Assembly (NCBI GenBank): GCA_016205975.1
Contig: JACQSK010000021.1
Coordinates: forward strand, 1-36,323
DNA: 36,323 nt
Source of the DNA: Candidatus Uhrbacteria bacterium
GTDB lineage: Bacteria; Patescibacteriota; Patescibacteriia; UBA9934; GWF2-40-263
Reading direction: 5' to 3'
This document shows positions 8,716 to 16,923 of the stretch, piece by piece. Within the stretch, counting starts at the first letter, position 1; each line of letters opens with the position of its first letter. The notes under the pieces were generated by a model. The model made no database searches and was not told the DNA's origin. It saw only the letters and a program-made list of their open reading frames with translations. Position numbers and translations under genes: made by a program.

Positions 8716-11646
8716 ATGGTCGATGATTTGCTTGCAAAACTCAACGAAGAACAGCGACAGGCCGTAACGCACGTGGACGGCCCGCTCATGATTGTGGCTG
8801 GCGCGGGGACGGGAAAGACGACCGTCATCACGCACCGTATTGCCTGGCTCATCGAGGCGGGACACGCCAAGCCCGATGAGATCCTCGCGCTCACGTTCAC
8901 CAACAAGGCGGCAGGGGAGATGGAGGAACGCGTGGATCGCTTGCTCCCGTATGGCTATGTTGATCTGCAGATCTCGACGTTCCATGTGTTTGCCGAGAAG
9001 CTCTTGCGCGAGTACGGCGTGGAGATCGGCTTGTCGCGCGACTTTAGACTGTTGAGCGAACTGGACGCGTGGCTGCTTGCGCGCCAGCACTTTGATCGGT
9101 TTGCGCTCAACTATTACCGGCCGCTGGGCAATCCTACCAAGTACATCCGCTCGCTCTTGACGCACTTCTCTCGCGCGAAAGATGTCGGCGTGGATCCGGA
9201 TCAGTATGCCGCCGCGATCGAGTCACGCTTTGCCGATCTGGATTCCGCTCAAGCCGATGAGTCGACGACCTCCGAGCTCAAGCGTTTGCGCGAGCTCGCG
9301 GGCGCCTACCGGACGTACCAACAGATTTTGCTGGAACACGACTGTTTGGATTTCGGCGACCTCATGCTCTACACGTTGAAGCTCTTGCGCGAGCGGCCGC
9401 GCGTGCGTGATGCCGTCCGGGCGCGCTACGCCTATGTTCTGGTGGACGAGTTCCAGGACACCAACGACGCGCAGTATGAAATCGTGCGGGAAATTGCCGC
9501 GCCCAGGAATAATCTGACGGTCGTGGGGGACGATGACCAATGTGTCTATAAGTTCCGTGGCGCTTCGCTCGCGAACATCCTTCGGTTCGAGACGGACTAT
9601 CCGGACGCGCGCCATGTGGTTCTGACGAGCAACTATCGGTCGGCCCAGGGGATCTTGGATCGTGCCTATGACTTCATCCAGCACAACAACCCCAACCGCC
9701 TTGAGGTGACGTCCGCGCGAGCGCTGTCGAAGAAATTGCGGTCCAGTCAGGATCACGCGGCGTCCATCGAACATCTCCATGCGCTGACGAGTGAGGAGGA
9801 AGTCGCTCTCGTCGTGCGGAAGATTTTGGCGCTGAAGGCGGAGCAACCTGAGGTTGAGTGGAGCGACTTCGCGATTTTGGTGCGTTCCAACGCCGCAGGC
9901 GCGGATTTTGCGCAGGCGCTCGAGCGCCACCAGGTGCCGTATCAGTTCCTCGCGCTCTCGGGGCTCTATACCAAGCCCGCCGTGCTAGACCTGCTCTCGT
10001 ATCTGCGCGTGGTGGATCACGTGTTTGACAGCCCAAGCCTGTACCGGTTGCTCATCTCGCCCATCGTGGGCGTGAGCGAGCGCGGCGTGATGGAGCTTAA
10101 CCGTCTGGCCCAGCGCAAAGGCAAGTCGCTGTTTGAGGCCTGTGAGATGGCGCAGGGATTCTCTGCGCTTGACCCGGCGGACGCCCAGGCCGTGCATCAG
10201 CTCTTGGATCAGATCCGGACGTTCCAGCGCCACGCCCGCACGCGCAAGGTCGGCGAGCTCTTCGTCCTGATCGCCAAGGAGTCCGGGTATCTTGAGCACG
10301 TCAATACGCTTGAGGAACGGCAGAAGATCGAGATGTTCAGCTTCTTGTCTCAGTTCTACCAGCGCTTGAAAGCGTTTGAGCGGTCGAGCGAGCATTCTGT
10401 CCTGCACCATTTTTTGAAGGAGTTTGCCCATGAGAGGGACGCGGGGGAAGAGGGATCGTTGTCTGTGGATCTGGAGTCGGGACCTGATGTCGTGCGTATC
10501 ATGACGATTCATGCGGCCAAGGGGCTTGAGTTTCGCTATGTCTTCGTCGTGAATCTCGTGGCACAGAAGTTTCCGACACGCGCGATGCGTGATGCCATCG
10601 AACTGCCGGACGGATTGGGTTCCCCCGCACCGCAGGAAGGCGACGCGCATGTAGAGGAAGAGCGACGGCTGTTTTATGTGGCTATGACTCGCGCCAAGGA
10701 GGGGCTGTACTTTACCTCCGCGGAGGATTACGGCGGCGCCCGCAAGCGGAAGATCTCGCCGTTCCTGCATGAGCTTGGGTACACGCAGCCAGAGAGCCCC
10801 GCATCGATCCTGGAGCTCTTGGACGAAGACCGGAACGCCCCTGCCGCATCTGCGTCGAGCCTCAAGATGCCGGTTCCCAAACAGTTTTCTTTCACGCAGC
10901 TTGCCGCTTTCAGGACGTGTCCGTTGCAGTACAAGTTTGCCCATGTGCTCAAGGTACCGGTTATGGGCAAGTGGACTTTCTCCTACGGCAAGACCATGCA
11001 CAACACGCTCCAGAGGTTTTTTACCCTTTGGTTGGAGCGTAGCGGTCGCCAGCAGACCAGCCTCTTTTCCGCGCCTGAAACGCCTACGCCGGGTGATCTG
11101 CCGGTGAGCCTTGAGGAACTCCTGCAGGCGTACCAAGACGGTTGGCAGGATGACTGGTATTTGAACGATGTCCAGCGTGAGGAATATCGCGAGAACGGGA
11201 AGGCGTCCTTGAAACAACTTTTTGCTCAATACAAAGCCTCGCCGCCGACCCCGTTGTATATCGAGCAAGGGTTCACCATGAAAATCGGCAGCATCGTCTT
11301 GAAAGGACGGATCGACCGCATGGATGCGTGTGAAGACGGTGTTGAGATTATTGACTACAAGACCGGCTCGCCCAAGACGGAACTCGCGCTCGAAGACAAG
11401 GAACAGCTCCTCCTCTATCAGCTTGCGTGCGTGCAAGTGCTCGGGCTCAAGCCCAAACGTCTGACGTATCATTACCTCGCAGACAACTCCAAGCTCTCAT
11501 TCCTGGGAACACAAAAACAGCTAGACGATTTGGAGGAGTCCCTTGTCGCGCGTGTTCAGGGTATTCTCACCTCGAGCTTCGAGGCGACGCCGGGCTTCCA
11601 TTGTCGGTACTGTGACTTTGCGGATATCTGTGAGTTTCGCGGATAG
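8716..11646 (+). CDS. UvrD/PcrA-like helicase fused to an Fe-S RecB-type nuclease
   Basis: A 976-residue superfamily 1 helicase with Walker A GAGTGKTT (residues 30-37), the VDEFQDTND Walker B motif (244-245 DE), GDDDQCVYKFRGA, VRIMTIHAAKGLEF and RRLFYVAMTRAKEG. The C-terminal 250 residues form a PD-(D/E)XK nuclease of the RecB/AddB/Cas4 type: D867 in GRIDRMD, D880 and K882 in IIDYKTG. C735 pairs with a C-x2-C-x5-C cluster (C963, C966, C972), the spacing of the AddB iron-sulfur site. It is therefore a single-chain helicase-nuclease, like AddA/AddB or AdnAB subunits, and not plain PcrA (about 700 residues). The likely role is end resection in double-strand break repair. The start at 8716 follows from the -10 element and from the conserved NEEQRQAV N-terminus; an in-frame ATG at 8233 lies within the upstream gene. 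Confidence 0.9.
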   Translation: MVDDLLAKLNEEQRQAVTHVDGPLMIVAGAGTGKTTVITHRIAWLIEAGHAKPDEILALTFTNKAAGEMEERVDRLLPYGYVDLQISTFHVFAEKLLREYGVEIGLSRDFRLLSELDAWLLARQHFDRFALNYYRPLGNPTKYIRSLLTHFSRAKDVGVDPDQYAAAIESRFADLDSAQADESTTSELKRLRELAGAYRTYQQILLEHDCLDFGDLMLYTLKLLRERPRVRDAVRARYAYVLVDEFQDTNDAQYEIVREIAAPRNNLTVVGDDDQCVYKFRGASLANILRFETDYPDARHVVLTSNYRSAQGILDRAYDFIQHNNPNRLEVTSARALSKKLRSSQDHAASIEHLHALTSEEEVALVVRKILALKAEQPEVEWSDFAILVRSNAAGADFAQALERHQVPYQFLALSGLYTKPAVLDLLSYLRVVDHVFDSPSLYRLLISPIVGVSERGVMELNRLAQRKGKSLFEACEMAQGFSALDPADAQAVHQLLDQIRTFQRHARTRKVGELFVLIAKESGYLEHVNTLEERQKIEMFSFLSQFYQRLKAFERSSEHSVLHHFLKEFAHERDAGEEGSLSVDLESGPDVVRIMTIHAAKGLEFRYVFVVNLVAQKFPTRAMRDAIELPDGLGSPAPQEGDAHVEEERRLFYVAMTRAKEGLYFTSAEDYGGARKRKISPFLHELGYTQPESPASILELLDEDRNAPAASASSLKMPVPKQFSFTQLAAFRTCPLQYKFAHVLKVPVMGKWTFSYGKTMHNTLQRFFTLWLERSGRQQTSLFSAPETPTPGDLPVSLEELLQAYQDGWQDDWYLNDVQREEYRENGKASLKQLFAQYKASPPTPLYIEQGFTMKIGSIVLKGRIDRMDACEDGVEIIDYKTGSPKTELALEDKEQLLLYQLACVQVLGLKPKRLTYHYLADNSKLSFLGTQKQLDDLEESLVARVQGILTSSFEATPGFHCRYCDFADICEFRG

Positions 11647-11653
11647 CGTACGG

Positions 11654-11767
11654 GAAGGTCGTAGGGTGGGAAAAAATACGACCGAATGGTCTGTCGAGCC
11701 CCACAGAATCCGTCAGCGTGGGGTCGGACAGACCTGAGGCCGTATTTTTTCCCACCCTACGACCTTC
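11654..11767. repeat. 114-base nested palindrome between helicase and DciA-like genes
   Basis: Bases 11654-11680 and 11741-11767 are perfect 27-base inverted repeats, with a run of six A in the left arm and six T in the right. Inside them 11688-11704 and 11718-11734 form a second stem (14 of 17 paired, a three-base internal mismatch) with a 13-base loop. The element starts eight bases after the helicase stop. It could work as a bidirectional terminator, but the T-run sits inside the outer stem and not directly after the inner one. No reading frame of note and no flanking duplication are visible. Confidence 0.9.
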
Positions 11768-11790
11768 GAATGCGCATGCGTCACGACCAA

Positions 11791-11799
11791 TGTTATAAT
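11791..11799 (+). promoter_or_regulatory. Extended -10 promoter of the DciA-like gene
   Basis: TGTTATAAT combines a TGn extension with a perfect TATAAT at 11794-11799. There is no good -35 (an ATGCGCAT palindrome lies there). Transcription should start near 11806, about four bases before the chosen ATG at 11810. Confidence 0.7.
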
Positions 11800-11809
11800 G
11801 AACCCTGCT

Positions 11810-12136
11810 ATGGCCATCTCTTCACTGCGTGACCTCCTCTCTGGTTCCCTGAAGCGCGCCGGCGTTCTCCGTAGCGTGCGCGCGTCTATGATTGTGGAGG
11901 CGGCCAACCGTATGATTCCAGCCTACCTTCCTGCATTTCGTTCTCGAGATGTGCAGGCCGTCAGTTTTCAGAATGGGACACTGCGCCTGTTGGCCCGCAA
12001 CGCTCCTGCACGCCATCTCATGAAAAATCACGAAGCGGATCTCCTCACAAAACTCCACGTCGAGTTTCCCACAGCCCCCATCGAACGCATCCAGCTCATC
12101 GTCTCTCACGAACCTGTTCGTTATGAGCTTTCGTAA
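11810..12136 (+). CDS. DciA-like DUF721 protein
   Basis: A 108-residue basic protein. The C-terminal part (VSFQNGTLRLLARNAPARHLMKNHEADLLTKL, then IERIQLIV) follows the DUF721 pattern: a strand that ends in a polar alanine-rich helix and an amphipathic helix before a final strand. DUF721 proteins include DciA, which helps load the replicative helicase in bacteria without DnaC-type loaders. This copy is short, and the N-terminal helical part resembles typical members only weakly. I chose the ATG at 11810, because the ATG at 11798 overlaps the -10 element. It overlaps the following membrane-protein gene by 14 bases. Confidence 0.6.
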   Translation: MAISSLRDLLSGSLKRAGVLRSVRASMIVEAANRMIPAYLPAFRSRDVQAVSFQNGTLRLLARNAPARHLMKNHEADLLTKLHVEFPTAPIERIQLIVSHEPVRYELS

Positions 12137-12530
12137 ATACCTCATCTTGATGACGCTTTCGACCCTCGCCGCCTGGAGCGCGTGGTTTGTCGTGTTGAAT
12201 GCCGTTGATCCCGTTGCCGCAGGCTGGCTCGGGCTCCTGCTTTTCTATGCGACGCTTGCGATTGCCTTATTCGGCTCGCTTGCCTTGCTGGGAATCGCCG
12301 TCCGTTTCTGGTCAAAACAAAAAGGCCTCCCCGTGCGGGTCACACTCAGAGCCTTTCGTCAGGCGCTGCTGCTCACGAGCCTCTTCATCGTCTCACTCCT
12401 GCTGCTCTCGCAGGGTTGGTTCCGCTGGTGGACCATGTTCTTGGTCCTGCTCATCGTGGGGCTGATTGAACTCACGTTCGTCTCAAGCGACCGGACGCTT
12501 GAGCACAAAAACTATCCAAACTCGACTTGA
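12123..12530 (+). CDS. Small four-helix membrane protein
   Basis: A 135-residue protein with four hydrophobic helices (about residues 7-27, 35-60, 81-96 and 101-120) and a short basic loop (RFWSKQKGLPVRVTLRAFRQ) between helices 2 and 3. It recalls an uncharacterised membrane family that I associate with Patescibacteria, often with a LLLFY segment in helix 2; that is from memory and not a search result. Translation is probably coupled to the DciA-like gene through the overlap. It ends just before the mreB promoter, and the mreB -35 lies on its last codons. Confidence 0.7.
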   Translation: MSFRKYLILMTLSTLAAWSAWFVVLNAVDPVAAGWLGLLLFYATLAIALFGSLALLGIAVRFWSKQKGLPVRVTLRAFRQALLLTSLFIVSLLLLSQGWFRWWTMFLVLLIVGLIELTFVSSDRTLEHKNYPNST

Positions 12531-12555
12531 ACCTCACGGACCCATAGAGTAGAAT
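12527..12555 (+). promoter_or_regulatory. Promoter of the mre operon
   Basis: TTGAAC at 12527-12532 and TAGAAT at 12550-12555 with a 17-base spacer. The -35 overlaps the last codons of the upstream gene. The transcript should start near 12562, 13 bases before the mreB ATG. Confidence 0.8.
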
Positions 12556-12574
12556 CTGAGGCGCAAGCCTTTTT

Positions 12575-13627
12575 ATGTTCGACAAACTCCTAGGACACTT
12601 CTCTAAAGACCTCGGAATCGATCTGGGGACTTCCAACACGCTCGTCTATTCTAAGGACGGCGGTATTGTGATCAACGAGCCTTCGATCGTGGCCGTGAAC
12701 ATACGGACGGATCAGATTCTCTCCGTGGGCAAGGACGCCAAGGATATGCTGGGGAAAACTCCGCCGCATATCCAGATCACCAGGCCCTTGAGCAAAGGCG
12801 TTATTTCAGATTTTGAGGTGACGGAGAAAATGCTGAAATACTTCATTGGAAAGGTCCATGACGAGTCTTTCACGTTTGTCCCGCGTCCGACGGTCGTGAT
12901 CGGCGTACCTTTGGAAACCACCGAGGTCGAGCGCAAAGCCATCGAGGACGCCGCGCTGTCGGCAGGCGCGCGCAAGGTACACCTGGTGGAGAATCCTATG
13001 CTCGCGGCGCTCGGCGCGCGGTTGCCGCTGTCGGAATCCGTGGGGATGATGATCGTTGATATCGGAGGAGGGACGACGGAGATCGCGGTGATGTCCTTGG
13101 CAGGTGTCGTCACATGGAAATCGTTGGACATCGCCGGCGAAGAAATGAACAAAAATATTATTCAGTACGCGCGTGACCAGTTCAACTTGCTCCTTGGAGA
13201 GCGCATCGCCGAACGAATCAAGATGCGCATCGGAACGGCCATCGAGCAGGACGAACCTATGGAGATGGAGATGCGCGGGCGCGATCTGCTCACGGGCTTG
13301 CCAAAGGAAATCATCGTGAACGACACGCAGATTCGTGAGGCTCTGCAGCGCTGTGTGCGTACCATCATCGACAACATCAAAGCAACGCTTGAAATCACGC
13401 CTCCAGAACTGGTGGCCGACATTTACGAGCGGGGGATTGTCCTGACCGGCGGCGGCGCACTCCTTCGCGGGCTGGACGTTCTCATCTCGCGGCAGGCCGC
13501 TATTCCGGTGCGTGTCGCCGAGGATCCTCTCACCTGTGTTGTGCGTGGTGCCGGCCTTCTGCTTGAAAATCGTGAACTGCTGGAGGACATTTCCCTGCCG
13601 TCAGCTACGGAAGGCAGCATCATTTAG
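12575..13627 (+). CDS. mreB: Rod-shape actin homologue MreB
   Basis: A 350-residue member of the actin fold. KDLGIDLGTSNTLVY is phosphate-1, MIVDIGGGTTEIAVMSL is phosphate-2 and GIVLTGGGALLRGLD is the adenosine motif, all intact and at normal length. It forms membrane-bound filaments that guide the wall elongation machinery. It is first in a tight mreB-mreC-mreD-PBP2 operon with its own promoter, so the cell is expected to be rod-shaped or elongated at some stage. Confidence 0.97.
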   Translation: MFDKLLGHFSKDLGIDLGTSNTLVYSKDGGIVINEPSIVAVNIRTDQILSVGKDAKDMLGKTPPHIQITRPLSKGVISDFEVTEKMLKYFIGKVHDESFTFVPRPTVVIGVPLETTEVERKAIEDAALSAGARKVHLVENPMLAALGARLPLSESVGMMIVDIGGGTTEIAVMSLAGVVTWKSLDIAGEEMNKNIIQYARDQFNLLLGERIAERIKMRIGTAIEQDEPMEMEMRGRDLLTGLPKEIIVNDTQIREALQRCVRTIIDNIKATLEITPPELVADIYERGIVLTGGGALLRGLDVLISRQAAIPVRVAEDPLTCVVRGAGLLLENRELLEDISLPSATEGSII

Positions 13628-13639
13628 CGTCATGGACCT

Positions 13640-14416
13640 ATGAAACTCCGGCCGTCCATTTCCCACAGGCGCCCTTGGCTCACAGGGGTGTTTGTTTTTT
13701 TGGTCCTGCTCCTGTTTTTTCTCGCGCGGGGCTGGGTCATGAACCTCCTCTCGCCGCTCTTACGGGCTGCGTCCAGTGCCGGCAGCGCACTCACGGTGTC
13801 CCTTACCTCCCAGGAGCAGCGTGCACTCGAGGACCAGATCGTTGCACTCTCCACAGACCGGGCGGACTATGAGCGGCTCAAGGAGGAAAATGAAGTCCTG
13901 CGCGACGAGCTTGGATTTGTTGAACGCACGGGCCTCTCGTCCGTGGCGGCGTCTATCTTGAGCAAAAGCCTTTCACAGACCGTTGCGCGATTTGTCTTGG
14001 ATGTCGGGTCGGACGAGGGCGTACAGGTTGGCGATCCCGTCGTGGCGCAAGACGGCCTGCTCGTTGGTAAAATTATCCAGACGGAGCCTGGATTCTCTAC
14101 CGCCCTGGCGATGACAGATCCCACGCACACCGTGGGGGTGAGCCTGCTCAACGACCGGCGTACGATCGGCGTGGCGTACGGAACGGTCGGAGACCTTCTG
14201 GAGATTCGTTTCATTCCTGCCGACGAGACTATAGGCGTCAACGACCTGGTCGTCACCTCAGGACTCGACCCCACGGTTCCAAGCGGATTGTTGATCGGAC
14301 TGGTCAATGCCGTCCAGCAAGATCAGGCCACGCTGTTTTTGACCGCCGTGGTGGAACCCCTGGCTGACGTGCGGCGGCTCTCGCACGTCCTCGTGCTGAC
14401 GAACACATCCTTATGA
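13640..14416 (+). CDS. mreC: Rod-shape protein MreC
   Basis: The protein has 258 residues: an N-terminal membrane anchor (residues 13-32), an extracytoplasmic coiled coil (EDQIVALSTDRADYERLKEENEVLRDEL) and the double beta-barrel MreC domain (GSDEGVQVGDPVVAQDGLLVGKI, then VVTSGLDPTVPSGLLIG). MreC scaffolds PBP2 and MreD outside the membrane. The start has a GGACCTATG context 12 bases after mreB, and its stop overlaps the mreD start by four bases. Confidence 0.93.
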   Translation: MKLRPSISHRRPWLTGVFVFLVLLLFFLARGWVMNLLSPLLRAASSAGSALTVSLTSQEQRALEDQIVALSTDRADYERLKEENEVLRDELGFVERTGLSSVAASILSKSLSQTVARFVLDVGSDEGVQVGDPVVAQDGLLVGKIIQTEPGFSTALAMTDPTHTVGVSLLNDRRTIGVAYGTVGDLLEIRFIPADETIGVNDLVVTSGLDPTVPSGLLIGLVNAVQQDQATLFLTAVVEPLADVRRLSHVLVLTNTSL

Positions 14417-14925
14417 TGCGACTTCTCCTATTAAGCCTTCTCTTTCTCCTATTGACCTCCCTTGAGCTGGGCTTTGTTTTTGCGCTCCCGTTTCCCATAG
14501 ATCGCACGCCGCTTGTTCTGGCCATCAGCGTATTTGTGTTCCAAGCGCTTGATGTGCGCCTGAGCGCCTGGTGGGTGGTCTTCCATGGAATGATGCTCGA
14601 CATCCTGCGCATTTCGTTCGTCCCCTTTGAGGTCGTCTCGTATGCGCTCGCGGCCCTCGTGCTGGTCTTGGTCTCACAGCACCTGTTTTCCAACCGTTCC
14701 TTTTGGGGGATCTTGGGAACGCTCACGCTGAGCCTCATCGCGCTCACCTGCGCCCAAATCTTTTTTGCCGTGGTCGAATCTCTTTTCGGCGCCTGGGCGC
14801 CTTCCCTGCAGGATCTGCTCTCCCTGCGCGCCTGGGGATGGGGACTCTCCACTGTCCTTCTGCTGTTTCTCTTTCCGCTGAGCCAAGTCTTGAACCGCCT
14901 GCGCGCCCGCTCGCTGTCTTTCTAG
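14413..14925 (+). CDS. mreD: Rod-shape membrane protein MreD
   Basis: A 170-residue polytopic protein with about five hydrophobic helices and no conserved soluble domain. Assignment rests on the size, the topology and the fixed mreC-mreD-PBP2 order. It begins on the mreC stop codon (ATGATG) and ends three bases before the PBP2 gene. The family regulates PBP2 and RodA in elongation. Confidence 0.88.
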   Translation: MMRLLLLSLLFLLLTSLELGFVFALPFPIDRTPLVLAISVFVFQALDVRLSAWWVVFHGMMLDILRISFVPFEVVSYALAALVLVLVSQHLFSNRSFWGILGTLTLSLIALTCAQIFFAVVESLFGAWAPSLQDLLSLRAWGWGLSTVLLLFLFPLSQVLNRLRARSLSF

Positions 14926-14928
14926 GGT

Positions 14929-16881
14929 ATGTTGTTCCGCCGCCGATCCACGATTTCTCGTCTGTTCGTCCTGCAGCAGGACGATCGTTTTGGGTCCTCG
15001 CGCGCCAAACACGAAGAGGCTCCTTTGGAGCACTACCTGGGCTGGAAGGATTCTTCGACCGGAGAGCAGATTATCGGTAGCGTGTCCTCCACGGTTTCCA
15101 AAGCGCGCCTGCGTTTGCTCACCCTCGCGCTGTCTTCCGTGTTGCTGTTGTTTGTCGGTCGCTCCGTCCAACTTCAACTGGTCAACGGCGCGGCGTACCA
15201 AGCCCAGGCGCAGGATAATCGGTTCCTCACTGAGACGATCATCCCACCCCGTGGCATGATTTTCGATCGTGCCGGCGAGGCGTTGGCCTGGAACGAGCCG
15301 ACTTTTCTGCTTACGCTGGTGCCAAGAGAGCTGCCCAGCGGCGAGGAAGAGCGCACCGAGATCTTGTTGGCCGTCGCGCAGATGACCGGCTTGCAAAGAA
15401 CGGACTTGGATCTGCTGCTCGCGAGCACAGCGTCTAACCCTGGGGACGAGGTTGCGGTTCTGGAAGACATCCCGTACGAGTCCGGCATTCGACTGGCCAC
15501 GCAAGTGTTACAGACCCCGGGCTTCACCTTGCGTACCAAAACCAAGCGTCTCTATCACTCGTCCATTCCTTCTCTCTCGCACGTGCTTGGCTACACCGGA
15601 GCGATGGATGCGGAAGAGTATCAAACCCTGCACGATTCCGGTTACCGTTTGATCGATGAGGTGGGGAAGACCGGCATTGAGAAGCAGTACGAGACGGCGT
15701 TGCGCGGGACCGTGGGCGCCCTCGTGTATGAGGTGGATGCTATGGGCTCCAAGCGGTCGATCGTTTCGCAACGCCAAGCGCAAGGTTCCGGGAACATGGT
15801 TCTGAGCCTGGACGCCGCGTTTCAGAAGTTTGCCGAAGAACAATTGACACAGACGCTCGCGCGCGTGGGCGCCTCGCGTGGATCGGTGGTTGCGATGGAT
15901 CCTGAGACCGGGGCGATCCGGGCGCTCGTGAGTCTGCCGGCGTTTGAGAGTAATGCGTTCACGGGCGGCATTGAAGCCGAGGCGTACGAGGCCCTGCTCA
16001 CCGATCCGGACCAGCCGCTCTTTCCCCGCGCGATCGCCGGCGAGTTTCCCTCCGGCTCGATCTTCAAGCCGTTCGTGGCCTATGCCGCCCTGGCCGAAGG
16101 GATCGTCGGCGAGCATACGTCCTTTCTTTCCACCGGCGGCGTCAGGATCGGGCAGTGGTTTTTTCCGGACTGGAAAGCCGGGGGTCATGGCGTAACCGAC
16201 GTGCGCAAGGCGATCGCCGAATCGGTGAATACGTATTTTTATATCGTGGGCGGCGGGTTGGATGAGGTCACAGGGCTGGGTGTGGAGAGGATCTCCCAGT
16301 ATGCACAGCGCTTCGGGTTCGGCGCTCCCACGGGTCTGGACCTGCCAAGCGAGGCCGAAGGATTTTTGCCGTCCAAGGAGTGGAAGCAGGAAGCGAAAGG
16401 GGAGCGATGGTATGTGGGGGACACCTATCACTATGCGATCGGTCAAGGAGATTTTTTGACAAGCCCGCTGCAGATGGCGGTGGCCACCTCGGTCATCGCC
16501 AACGGAGGGTACCGATTCTCGCCCTACCTCGTGGAGTCGATCGACGGTCCTGGAGCCTCGCTCGTTTCCCGTGAGGCGCCTATTCCGATCGAGGGGCGCG
16601 ATGAAGCAGCGCTCGCGATCGTCCGTCAGGGGATGCGCCAGACCGTCACCTCCGGCTCCGCGCGCTCGCTCCTGGCGCTCCCCGAAGCGGTCGCGGCCAA
16701 AACAGGAACCGCCCAGACGCCTGGCGACCGGCCGTATCATTCCTGGTTTACTGGCTTCGGTCCGTATGAGGATCCGTCGCTCACGCTGGTGGTTCTCGTG
16801 GAAGAAGGCGGCGAGAGCTCGGACGCGGCCGTCCCGCTCGCTCGCGCGCTGTTCGATTGGTGGTTTTGGAATAATCGATGA
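14929..16881 (+). CDS. mrdA: Penicillin-binding protein 2, transpeptidase
   Basis: A 650-residue class B PBP. A cytoplasmic N-terminus of about 60 residues is longer than usual and charged. A membrane helix follows at about 62-80, then the pedestal/dimerisation region (IPPRGMIFDRAGEALAWN) and the transpeptidase domain. The three active-site motifs are S377-I-F-K380, S432-V-N and K591-T-G. It crosslinks peptidoglycan for lateral growth together with MreBCD. The following gene starts shortly after the stop, so it may continue the same transcript. Confidence 0.95.
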   Translation: MLFRRRSTISRLFVLQQDDRFGSSRAKHEEAPLEHYLGWKDSSTGEQIIGSVSSTVSKARLRLLTLALSSVLLLFVGRSVQLQLVNGAAYQAQAQDNRFLTETIIPPRGMIFDRAGEALAWNEPTFLLTLVPRELPSGEEERTEILLAVAQMTGLQRTDLDLLLASTASNPGDEVAVLEDIPYESGIRLATQVLQTPGFTLRTKTKRLYHSSIPSLSHVLGYTGAMDAEEYQTLHDSGYRLIDEVGKTGIEKQYETALRGTVGALVYEVDAMGSKRSIVSQRQAQGSGNMVLSLDAAFQKFAEEQLTQTLARVGASRGSVVAMDPETGAIRALVSLPAFESNAFTGGIEAEAYEALLTDPDQPLFPRAIAGEFPSGSIFKPFVAYAALAEGIVGEHTSFLSTGGVRIGQWFFPDWKAGGHGVTDVRKAIAESVNTYFYIVGGGLDEVTGLGVERISQYAQRFGFGAPTGLDLPSEAEGFLPSKEWKQEAKGERWYVGDTYHYAIGQGDFLTSPLQMAVATSVIANGGYRFSPYLVESIDGPGASLVSREAPIPIEGRDEAALAIVRQGMRQTVTSGSARSLLALPEAVAAKTGTAQTPGDRPYHSWFTGFGPYEDPSLTLVVLVEEGGESSDAAVPLARALFDWWFWNNR

Positions 16882-16923
16882 TAGACTATCTCCAGAATGT
16901 CTATTCCCTCAGGCATGAAATCT

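Noticed and set aside
11798-11809. ATG at 11798 as start of the DciA-like gene
   Set aside because: It overlaps the TATAAT box; the ATG at 11810 has T at -1 and lies just downstream of the predicted transcription start.
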